DNA from: Planctomycetota bacterium
Lineage (GTDB): Bacteria > Planctomycetota > Planctomycetia > Pirellulales > Thermoguttaceae
NCBI GenBank assembly: GCA_013202535.1
Contig: JABMRP010000935.1
Span: forward strand, 1 to 5,088
DNA length: 5,088 nt
Reading direction: 5' to 3'
Shown: positions 1-5,088 of the stretch, one piece after another
Layout of the letters: every line of letters starts with the position of its first letter
Position numbering within the stretch: position 1 is the first letter of the stretch
The notes under the pieces: model-generated
Told to the model about the DNA's origin: nothing
Database searches by the model: none
The model's input: the letters and a program-made list of their open reading frames with translations, nothing else
Program-made: the position numbers and the translations under genes

Positions 1-1932
1 CAGGCATTCCGCATCCGCAGAGAAGGAGACCGTACGATTCGAGTCGTTGGGGGAGATTCCTGCGGTGCGATGTATGGAGGGCTGGAACTGGCCGAGATGA
101 TCGCCCTGGGCGGGGGACTCGACGGCGTGCAGGAAAAGGCCCGAAAGCCTTACGTGTTTCGTCGCGGACTCAAATTCAACATCCCCTTCGATGCCCGGGC
201 GCCGAGCTATGACGATACCGGCACGGCGGCCGAGAAAAACATCGCCGTCATGTGGGAGTTCGATTTCTGGAAAGAGTTCCTCGATACCATGGCGCGGAAC
301 CGTTACAACGTGCTGACGCTCTGGACGACCCATCCTTACCCGGGAATGGTGAAGCTGGACAAGTATCCCGGCATCGGCTACGACGACGTCTGTGTCTTGA
401 AGAAGCCGGTCGACACGCAATCCGATCGCCACTTCGATGCTTTGGACGTTTACGATCCGGATAACTTCACCGTGGTCAAGAGGATTTCGTTGGACGAGAA
501 GATCGCCTTCTGGAACCGTGTCTTCGATTACGCGGAAGCTCGGGGGATCGAGATCCACGTCTTTCACTGGAACATCTACACCTTCGGCGCAAAAGGAAAA
601 CATGGAATCGATGACCGGCCGGATAATCCGAAGACGATCCAGTACATGCGCTACTGCATCGGGGAATTCCTCAAAACCTACCCCCAAGTCGACGGCATTG
701 GAGTGACCGCCGGCGAGCACGTCGATCGCAATCGGGTGCAGAGCGTCGGTGGGATCGAGCAATGGTTGTGGCAGACCTACGGCCAGGGAGTCATGGACGC
801 GAAAGCCGAAGATCCCAATCGCGAGATCCGATTCATCTTTCGGCAACACCAGGCCAACCTTGGCAAAATCGCGGGAGCGTTCAGCGATTTCGACGGGCCC
901 TTCAACACGGGGCACAAGTACGCCCGCGCCAGAATCTATTCGACCACGACGTCACCCTATCTGGATATGGAATACCGCAAGGATCTCCAGCGGAATCGGG
1001 TGCCCTGCTGGTTGAATCTGCGAAATGACGACATCTTCGTGCATCGTTGGGGAGATCCCGATTACGTGCGAGAGTTCCTCCAAAACATTCCCCGCGACCT
1101 CATGCGATTCGAGGCCGGATTCTACATGGGCCCCGACGGTTACGTCTGGGGACGCGAATTCATCAGCAAGGATCCGGCCCTTTCCGGCGAGTTGGAAGTT
1201 CGCAAACACTGGTACCGTTTCATGCTCTGGGGCCGATTGGGTTACGACCTGACCCTGACGCGAGCGTATTTCGAAGGACGGCTGGCCGACCATTTCCCGG
1301 AGGTTCAGCCCGCGCTGCTTTACGACACCTGGGCGGCCGCTTCGCAAATTGTGCCCCTGGTGAATCAATTCTTCTTCCGCGTGAACGATCTACAGTTCTC
1401 TCCGGAGAACTGTTCGGACACCCGTGGATTCCTCACCGTGGATGCGTTCTTTCAACATCCGCCGCTGGTGGGCTCGGGAATTCTTTCCGTGCGGCAATAC
1501 GCGTCGGCCATTATCAAGGGCGAGGCGATCGACGGTATTTCGCCCATGGAAGTTGCCGACAGACTGGACAAAATGGCCGAGAAGACTCTGGCGGGCGTCG
1601 AGTCGATGCGAGACTCCTCCAAGGCGAGCAAGGAACTGACCGCCACGTTGACCGACATGCAATCGATGGCCTATCTGGGGCGTTACTACGCCGCCAAGAT
1701 TCGTGGCGCCGCGGAGCTGGCCGTGTTTCGGGCCGATGCCGGCCGAAAAGAGCATCATGCGCTCGCCGTCCGGCACCTGAGCGATGCCGTCAAACATTGG
1801 GAGAGTTACACGCGAGTGGCAACCAGTCAGTATCGCCCGCAGCTCTTTTCTCGCACCAACTATATGGACTGGGTCGATTTGCTCGAAGATGTCAAGCGGG
1901 AGGTTGAAACGGTCCGCGGCGCCGGGCGTTGA
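1..1932 (+). CDS. Alpha-glucuronidase-like glycoside hydrolase (GH67-like), 5'-truncated by window edge
   Basis: The reading frame is open from base 1 and stops with TGA at 1930-1932, giving 643 visible residues. The true start lies upstream, because the first 23 codons already read as conserved protein leading into GAMYGGLELAE (from about base 64). That motif is typical of the N-terminal domain of GH67-type alpha-glucuronidases, and the ATG at 70 inside it is not a credible start. A TIM-barrel-like catalytic part follows: MWEFDFWKEFLDTMARNRYN (250-309), then a HVFHWNIY strand (near 556-579), then GVTAGEH with Glu at 715-717 as a candidate acidic catalytic residue, then FYMGPDGYVWGREF (1120-1161). 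The last ~180 residues are helix-rich (YLGRYYAAKIRGAAELAVF), as in the alpha-helical C-domain of such enzymes. Family knowledge suggests release of uronic acid or related side groups from polysaccharides. The exact substrate is unknown and the family may be an uncharacterised GH67 relative. Any signal peptide is outside the window. Confidence 0.8.
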   Translation, partial: QAFRIRREGDRTIRVVGGDSCGAMYGGLELAEMIALGGGLDGVQEKARKPYVFRRGLKFNIPFDARAPSYDDTGTAAEKNIAVMWEFDFWKEFLDTMARNRYNVLTLWTTHPYPGMVKLDKYPGIGYDDVCVLKKPVDTQSDRHFDALDVYDPDNFTVVKRISLDEKIAFWNRVFDYAEARGIEIHVFHWNIYTFGAKGKHGIDDRPDNPKTIQYMRYCIGEFLKTYPQVDGIGVTAGEHVDRNRVQSVGGIEQWLWQTYGQGVMDAKAEDPNREIRFIFRQHQANLGKIAGAFSDFDGPFNTGHKYARARIYSTTTSPYLDMEYRKDLQRNRVPCWLNLRNDDIFVHRWGDPDYVREFLQNIPRDLMRFEAGFYMGPDGYVWGREFISKDPALSGELEVRKHWYRFMLWGRLGYDLTLTRAYFEGRLADHFPEVQPALLYDTWAAASQIVPLVNQFFFRVNDLQFSPENCSDTRGFLTVDAFFQHPPLVGSGILSVRQYASAIIKGEAIDGISPMEVADRLDKMAEKTLAGVESMRDSSKASKELTATLTDMQSMAYLGRYYAAKIRGAAELAVFRADAGRKEHHALAVRHLSDAVKHWESYTRVATSQYRPQLFSRTNYMDWVDLLEDVKREVETVRGAGR

Positions 1933-1952
1933 GGCAGGAAGGATGCGTCCAG

Positions 1953-2105
1953 TACGGCAACGCGTTCGTGGCCGTACCGTTGCTGGTCGGGCTCGGATTT
2001 CCGGCGCCGGCGGCCGCGATCGCCGGGATGATCATTCAGAGCACGCCCGTCTCCTTCGGCGCCTGCGGCACGCCCATTCTCGTGGGAGTCAACACGGGGC
2101 TTTCC
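1953..2105 (+). pseudogene. Internal fragment of an L-lactate permease (LctP family)
   Basis: About 51 codons in one frame read YGNAFVAVPLLVGLGFPAP, followed by AAAIAGMIIQ and then STPVSFGACGTPILVGV. This matches my memory of the LctP lactate/glycolate permease family, where a hydrophobic segment precedes a conserved STPVSFGA-GTPI motif. A full permease has roughly 500-600 residues and a dozen or more membrane spans, and here only one or two survive. The homology begins about 20 bases after the hydrolase stop codon. It ends near base 2105, where the frame becomes an arginine-rich run (RRSRRKR) unlike any permease. The open frame runs on to 2249 and begins at a TTG overlapping the hydrolase stop, but neither end resembles a real gene end. 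I read this as a relic left by deletion or recombination. It could instead be an assembly junction, or a short membrane peptide by chance. Confidence 0.6.
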
Positions 2106-2125
2106 GCCGATCCGGTGATCCGGCG
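2105..2125. repeat. Short imperfect hairpin just after the permease relic
   Basis: CGCC-GATC pairs with GATC-C-GGCG around a CGGT loop, giving an 8-bp stem with one bulged C. It sits exactly where the lactate permease similarity ends. There is no T tract after it, so it is not a convincing intrinsic terminator. A hairpin this short can occur by chance in G+C-rich DNA. Confidence 0.2.
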
Positions 2126-2285
2126 ATCCCGCCGTAAGCGGCACCTTTCGTTTCTTCCATCTTGTCTTTGTACGGAAACCTCTCCCTCGATAATCGTGGC
2201 CGGTTCGCGTCGGTCCGATCGAAGCCGATGCCGATCATCAGGCGAATGACGATCCGCCGTTGAATCGCCGATGTTGAGTCGACCC
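2126..2285. other. Unassigned spacer between two gene remnants
   Basis: I see no supported gene, RNA or clear promoter here. The plus-strand frame continuing from the permease relic is compositionally unlike a protein (arginine-, serine- and cysteine-rich). The minus-strand frame crossing it is likewise arginine-rich with no motif I recognise. It is best read as non-coding or decayed DNA. Confidence 0.4.
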
Positions 2286-2537
2286 TTACCAACTGCTCCT
2301 TCCCTTGTACACGGCTTGAAACAGCTTCAAGCGGTAATCGAGCCAATCCTCGTCCGGAAACCATTGCTGGGTGGGAAGGCCGATGACGGTGATCGGGTAG
2401 AACCAGGAATCGGTATACTCGCGCCTCGCGTTTCCGGTACTCCCGCCCCCGTGCTTGACGCTGCCCGCCGATTCGCCCAGAATTGACGCTAGAAGGTTCC
2501 ACGTTCCCCACACGTTCAGGAGGGAATCCAATGGCAT
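2286..2537 (-). pseudogene. Unrecognised minus-strand coding-like tail, probable C-terminal gene remnant
   Basis: On the minus strand an 83-codon frame ends with TAA at 2286-2288. Its last ~45 residues look strongly protein-like and aromatic-rich: YTDSWFYPITVIGLP, then QQWFPDEDWLDYRLKLF, then QAVYKGRSSW. A hand count of the last 44 codons gives about 75% G+C in third positions, against about 48% in first and 41% in second positions, which is a coding signature on this strand. The nominal ATG at 2535-2537 has no ribosome binding site on the minus strand, and it lies inside the start of the plus-strand FGE stub. The real 5' part therefore seems to be missing. The upstream half is glycine-rich (KHGGGSTGNARR) and less certain to be part of the protein. 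I do not recognise the family. It could also be a small intact gene using another start. Confidence 0.35.
2518..2524 (+). promoter_or_regulatory. Strong ribosome binding site of the FGE-domain stub
   Basis: AGGAGGG lies six bases before the ATG at 2531. This is close to a perfect Shine-Dalgarno sequence and fixes the start of the FGE-type reading frame at 2531, not at the in-frame TTG at 2483. It also shows that the 5' end of this gene is intact although the body has been lost. Confidence 0.65.
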
Positions 2538-2665
2538 CTCGGATAGTGTTGGGCACCATTGCCGCCGGGGAGTTCATGATGGACTCGCCCGATTCGGAGT
2601 CAGACGCTGAGAGCAACGAGATGCCACAGCACCGGGTTTGGATCACCAAGTCGTTTTATACCTGA
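2531..2665 (+). pseudogene. N-terminal stub of a formylglycine-generating enzyme (FGE-sulfatase/SUMF1) domain protein
   Basis: The 44-codon frame reads AGEFMMDSPDSESDAESNE, then MPQHRVWITKSFY, and stops at TGA 2663-2665. This is the recognisable opening of FGE-sulfatase domains, in which an AGEF-MGSP segment is followed by an acidic stretch and PQHRV-I-KPFY. Full domains are around 200-300 residues, and the catalytic C-terminal half is absent. After the stop I see no continuation in the other plus frames before the SDR gene starts at 2694. The glycine of the usual MGS motif is aspartate here, consistent with relaxed constraint. Planctomycetes carry many FGE-domain proteins, not all of which activate sulfatases, so no link to sulfatase maturation should be assumed. 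It is most likely a truncated pseudogene. A translated micropeptide is possible given the good ribosome binding site. Confidence 0.6.
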
Positions 2666-2693
2666 CGCTTGCGAATGAGAAGGGCGATGCAAC

Positions 2694-3494
2694 ATGGCCA
2701 ATAACAAACCCGGCGCAAAAAAGACCACCGCGTTGATCACCGGTGCATCGAGTGGAATCGGCGCCGAATTCGCCCGGCAACTTGCCGCACGGGGTATGAA
2801 TCTGGTCCTTGTGGCTCGGCGGGAAGAACGGCTTGCCGCCTTGCGCGACGAGTTGGAGCAGAAACACGGCATCCGTGCCGAGGTGCTGGTTGCCGATCTT
2901 CTGGTGGCCCAAGACATCGAACGGGTCGAGCGGCGCATCGCCGAGTTGACCGACCTGGAAATCCTCGTCAACAACGCGGGGTTTGGAGTCTTGGGCAACT
3001 TTTGTGAAGTCGACATCCAGGGGCAACTCGACATGATCGGCATCCACATTCTCGCCACGGTCCGGCTGGCGCGTGCGGCGGTGGCGGGCATGATTGCGCG
3101 GAAGCGAGGATTCATCATCAACCTCTCCTCCGTGGCCGCGTTTTTGGTCGACGGCGAGAATAACACCTATTGCGCCGTCAAGGCGTACGTGAATTCGTTC
3201 TCCGAGTCGTTGCAGCATGAGCTTCGCGGCACGGGCGTGAAGGTCCAGGCGTTGTGCCCCGGTCTCACCAGTACCGAGTTCCACAGCACCGAAACATTCG
3301 CGAACTTCGACAAGTCGCAGATTCCCAAATGGATGTGGGGGTCTGCCGAACGTGTGGTGGCCAAGTCGCTCAAAGCCCTTCGGGGCAAACGGGTGATCGT
3401 CGTTCCGGGCGTCATCAACGCGATCATCGCACGCAGTCTTCGTCGTCCGCTGACCAGACCCCTCGCGCTGGCGCTGGCGCGATCGACAAAATAG
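2694..3494 (+). CDS. Short-chain dehydrogenase/reductase (classical SDR, DltE-like)
   Basis: This complete 266-residue protein is of normal length for a classical SDR, a cytoplasmic NAD(P)-dependent oxidoreductase with a Rossmann fold. Visible motifs are TGASSGIG at residues 16-23 (cofactor glycine motif), Arg42-Arg43 after the second strand (favouring NADP(H)), Asp68, NNAG at 93-96, Ser145-Ser146, the YxxxK pair Tyr159 and Lys163, and PG at 189-190. The Asn of the usual Asn-Ser-Tyr-Lys tetrad appears to be His118 (MIGIH, where relatives usually have MI-x-x-N). The overall pattern resembles the COG0300/DltE group, whose substrates are mostly unknown. The start at ATG 2694 is supported by a GAGAAGGG-like site at 2677-2684 and by the usual ~15 residues before the glycine motif. 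The gene begins 28 bases after the FGE stub and may share its transcript. I see no obvious terminator after it. The physiological substrate cannot be told from the sequence. Confidence 0.92.
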   Translation: MANNKPGAKKTTALITGASSGIGAEFARQLAARGMNLVLVARREERLAALRDELEQKHGIRAEVLVADLLVAQDIERVERRIAELTDLEILVNNAGFGVLGNFCEVDIQGQLDMIGIHILATVRLARAAVAGMIARKRGFIINLSSVAAFLVDGENNTYCAVKAYVNSFSESLQHELRGTGVKVQALCPGLTSTEFHSTETFANFDKSQIPKWMWGSAERVVAKSLKALRGKRVIVVPGVINAIIARSLRRPLTRPLALALARSTK

Positions 3495-3689
3495 GCGGAA
3501 GAAATGAGTGCGCGACTTAGAAGCCGTCGGCGTGCGCCGAAAACCCAAGGCTAATCCACGTGCAACCGAGGAGTAGCGGCGGCTCTGAGCTTCCGCGGCC
3601 CCAAGAAACATGGCGTCATCGGGATAGATCTGATCAGGACCACCCAGTTCATCAAGTGTGAGAATCGCGAGGACGCGGTCACCGTGTTC
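3495..3689. other. Intergenic spacer after the SDR gene, no supported gene
   Basis: A short perfect inverted repeat (TCGGC-GTGC-GCCGA, 3527-3540) is followed by AAAA rather than a T run, so it is not a clear terminator for the SDR. A 16-codon frame at 3504-3554 is arginine-rich and looks fortuitous. On the minus strand an open frame crosses 3551-3788, but it is antisense to the promoter described below and enters the SDR gene in antisense, so I do not call it a gene. Confidence 0.4.
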
Positions 3690-3719
3690 TTGACAATCGA
3701 TCCTGAATATAGCGATAAT
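3690..3719 (+). promoter_or_regulatory. Near-consensus sigma70-type promoter for the isomerase-like gene
   Basis: TTGACA (3690-3695) is a perfect -35 box, and GATAAT (3714-3719) matches five of six bases of the -10 consensus, with an 18-base spacer. The stretch around it is locally A+T-rich in otherwise G+C-rich DNA. Transcription would start near 3726, giving a leader of about 85 bases before the ATG at 3810. This suggests the isomerase-like gene is transcribed independently of the SDR. Confidence 0.55.
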
Positions 3720-3723
3720 AGTT

Positions 3724-3782
3724 GTCGAGTTGTTGCCTCCGTGGACGCGGTATGCCTCTGAGGCTCGCACAAGGTACTCGAC
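3724..3782 (+). promoter_or_regulatory. Potential structured 5' leader of the isomerase-like gene
   Basis: GTCGAG (3724-3729) can pair with CTCGAC (3777-3782), extended by TTGT (3730-3733) with ACAA (3769-3772) across a four-base bulge. An inner hairpin, GCCT-CTG-AGGC, lies at 3754-3764. The outer stem starts almost exactly at the predicted transcription start and leaves the ribosome binding site outside it. I recognise no known riboswitch class, and the fold was derived by eye only. Confidence 0.25.
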
Positions 3783-3797
3783 GGTCATCTTTAGAAA

Positions 3798-3802
3798 AAG
3801 GA
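3798..3802 (+). promoter_or_regulatory. Ribosome binding site of the isomerase-like gene
   Basis: AAGGA sits seven bases before the ATG at 3810. Together with the signal peptide that begins right after this ATG, it selects 3810 as the start. Confidence 0.6.
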
Positions 3803-3809
3803 CTTGACG

Positions 3810-5088
3810 ATGTGTGAACAATGCACGCGAAGGCGCTTTCTGGGAACGGGTGCCGCAGGCGGATTGCTGCTCGCAGGTGCGACGTGGACTCAGGCTCGGG
3901 CTTCCGAGTCGCCGCCTTCGCAGCCGCGTGGCAAATCGCGGATCTGCGTTATCTTCACCGGCGATCAGCAACCGGAAGATCGCAATTGGGGCGCGGATGT
4001 CAAGCAGATCGAGGCCATGAAAGCCCGGCTTGCTGAGGCGGAGAAGAGTTTGGGAAACATTGAACTGGTTGTGGGGCAGTCGCGCAGCCCACAGGAAACT
4101 CAGACGCTCTTGGAAAAAGCAGGGCCGGAAGCACCCGTCCTGGCGATCAACGTGCAGAACTTCGCGATGACGCGCGTGGTGACTCCCGTTTTGGACGCGG
4201 GCCGTCCGCTGGCGGTGTTCTCGTTGCCGGCGAGCGGTCATGATTGGATGTATGCGCCTCGATGGCGTCGTGAAGGGCATCGCGTTACGCTGCTGGCCAG
4301 CAGCGACTACGACGAACTGGAGCGAGCATTACGTCTCCTGCGCGTGATTCCGATGATGCGACGGACTAAGATCCTGCTGTTCCCTCCAGCCCAAGGCACC
4401 AAGGCAGCCTGCTCGCCCGAGGAAATCAAGAAGCGTCTGGGCGCCGACGTGGTGGCCGTCGACCAGAAGGACATGGACGAGATGCTCCCGGCCGCGGACG
4501 ATAAGGCCGTTCGAGCCGAAGTCGAAGCGTGGACCAAAGGCGCGAAACAGATCTTTGAATCAACCGCCGAAGACATCGAGAAAGCGGCCCGGATCAGCGT
4601 CGTCTTGGACCGTCTCGTTCAACAGCACCAGGCCGACGGATTGGCCATCGGCACCTGTATGGGGTGGTTGAACCGCGGGTTTCCTTGCTTGGGATTCGCG
4701 CGGCTGCGCGACCGCGGCGTACCGGCAGCCTGCGAAGGAGACATGGACTCGTTGCTGACCATGATGCTGCTTCAGTACGCCATTGACCGTCCCGGCTTCC
4801 AGGGCAACGCAACCTTTGATACGGCGAGGAACGCCCTCTGGACGGCCCACTGTACCGCACCTCTGAAGATGGATGGCCCGGACGGTGAGGAGGCGCCCTA
4901 TCTGCTGCGCGGGCATTCCGAGGTCCGTGGCAGTGGATGCGTACCTGAGGTGCAGTACCGCATCGGCCAGACCGTCACCCGCACCAAGCTGGTCAACCTG
5001 GATACGATCCTGGCATCCACGGGCAAGATTGTCCATGTTCCGGAGAAGTCCGTGCATGGCTGTCGCACGCAGATCGTCACGGAAGTCC
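3810..5088 (+). CDS. Tat-exported L-fucose/L-arabinose isomerase-like protein, 3' end beyond window
   Basis: The frame opens at ATG 3810 and stays open to the window end, giving 426 visible residues with no stop. The N-terminus is a twin-arginine signal: Arg7-Arg8-Arg9-Phe-Leu, then a hydrophobic GAAGGLLLAGA stretch and a likely signal peptidase site Ala29-Arg-Ala31. This predicts export across the inner membrane in folded form. The mature part begins with a sugar-isomerase-like alpha/beta region (SRICVIFTGD, 43-52). It continues with GLAIGTCMGWLN (277-288), then ACEGDMDSLLTMMLLQ (307-322), then AHCTAPLKM (346-354) and LLRGHSEVRG (365-374). These resemble the C-terminal domain of L-fucose isomerase-type proteins. 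Glu309, Asp311 or Asp313, His347 and His369 are plausible metal or substrate ligands, by analogy only. Known fucose and arabinose isomerases are cytoplasmic, so this secreted relative may have another role. It probably lacks only a short C-terminal portion here. Confidence 0.8.
   Translation, partial: MCEQCTRRRFLGTGAAGGLLLAGATWTQARASESPPSQPRGKSRICVIFTGDQQPEDRNWGADVKQIEAMKARLAEAEKSLGNIELVVGQSRSPQETQTLLEKAGPEAPVLAINVQNFAMTRVVTPVLDAGRPLAVFSLPASGHDWMYAPRWRREGHRVTLLASSDYDELERALRLLRVIPMMRRTKILLFPPAQGTKAACSPEEIKKRLGADVVAVDQKDMDEMLPAADDKAVRAEVEAWTKGAKQIFESTAEDIEKAARISVVLDRLVQQHQADGLAIGTCMGWLNRGFPCLGFARLRDRGVPAACEGDMDSLLTMMLLQYAIDRPGFQGNATFDTARNALWTAHCTAPLKMDGPDGEEAPYLLRGHSEVRGSGCVPEVQYRIGQTVTRTKLVNLDTILASTGKIVHVPEKSVHGCRTQIVTEV

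Noticed and set aside
1047..1907. A 286-codon plus-strand frame overlapping the hydrolase
   Set aside because: It is an out-of-frame shadow of the hydrolase, arginine-rich and without motifs.
2483..2530. TTG at 2483 as the start of the FGE stub, with TTGACG there as a -35 box
   Set aside because: The AGGAGGG site places the start at 2531, and no acceptable -10 box follows at the right distance.
3527..3540. Perfect inverted repeat TCGGC-GTGC-GCCGA after the SDR as a terminator
   Set aside because: It is followed by AAAA rather than a T run on the plus strand, and the stem is short.
3504..3554. A 16-codon frame starting ten bases after the SDR stop
   Set aside because: It is very short and arginine-rich, with only a weak upstream GGAAG. 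Nothing supports translation.
3551..3788. The intergenic part of that minus-strand frame, which reads somewhat protein-like (GGNNSTTIIAIFRI and TLDELGGPDQIYPDDA)
   Set aside because: It has no ribosome binding site, runs into the SDR gene in antisense and overlaps the strong plus-strand promoter. I recognise no family. A database search would settle it.
2643..4280. A 545-codon open frame on the minus strand spanning the SDR gene and the start of the isomerase-like gene
   Set aside because: It is antisense to two well-supported genes, has arginine- and histidine-rich composition typical of antisense frames in G+C-rich DNA, and shows no family motif.
4560..5057. Minus-strand frame of 165 codons near the window end
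   Set aside because: It is antisense to the isomerase-like coding sequence, which has an export signal, recognisable motifs and an uninterrupted frame.

Overview
This G+C-rich window reads like a chromosomal segment of a planctomycete-type bacterium (Pirellulales-like), or a metagenomic contig from one. The reasons are an alpha-glucuronidase-like hydrolase, a Tat-exported sugar-isomerase-fold protein, a scrap of a formylglycine-generating-enzyme-type domain, and generous non-coding or decayed spacers between genes. The assignment rests on the style of the proteins, not on a marker gene.

Layout. Positions 1-1932 (+) hold the C-terminal ~643 residues of a large alpha-glucuronidase-like glycoside hydrolase whose start lies upstream of the window. 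Positions 1933-2665 form a decayed stretch with three gene scraps. They are an internal piece of an L-lactate permease (about 1953-2105, +), an unrecognised coding-like C-terminal tail (2286 to about 2537, -), and the first ~44 residues of an FGE-sulfatase/SUMF1-type domain with a strong ribosome binding site (2531-2665, +). Positions 2694-3494 (+) hold a complete classical short-chain dehydrogenase/reductase of the DltE-like (COG0300) type. Positions 3495-3809 are intergenic and contain a near-consensus sigma70-type promoter (3690-3719) and a potentially structured leader. From 3810 to beyond the window end (+) runs a twin-arginine signal peptide followed by an L-fucose/L-arabinose isomerase-like protein, cut by the window edge.

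How the parts relate. The hydrolase and the isomerase-like protein both fit carbohydrate (uronate or deoxysugar) use, and an SDR could act on sugars, but nothing here proves a shared pathway. The isomerase-like gene has its own promoter, the SDR may be read together with the FGE stub 28 bases upstream, and the hydrolase ends against a decayed region. I see no RNA gene, CRISPR array, intact mobile element or defence system. The most unusual features are the cluster of gene remnants, the loss of the conserved Asn in the SDR catalytic tetrad, and export of an isomerase-fold protein. I did not find evidence of a new multi-gene system.
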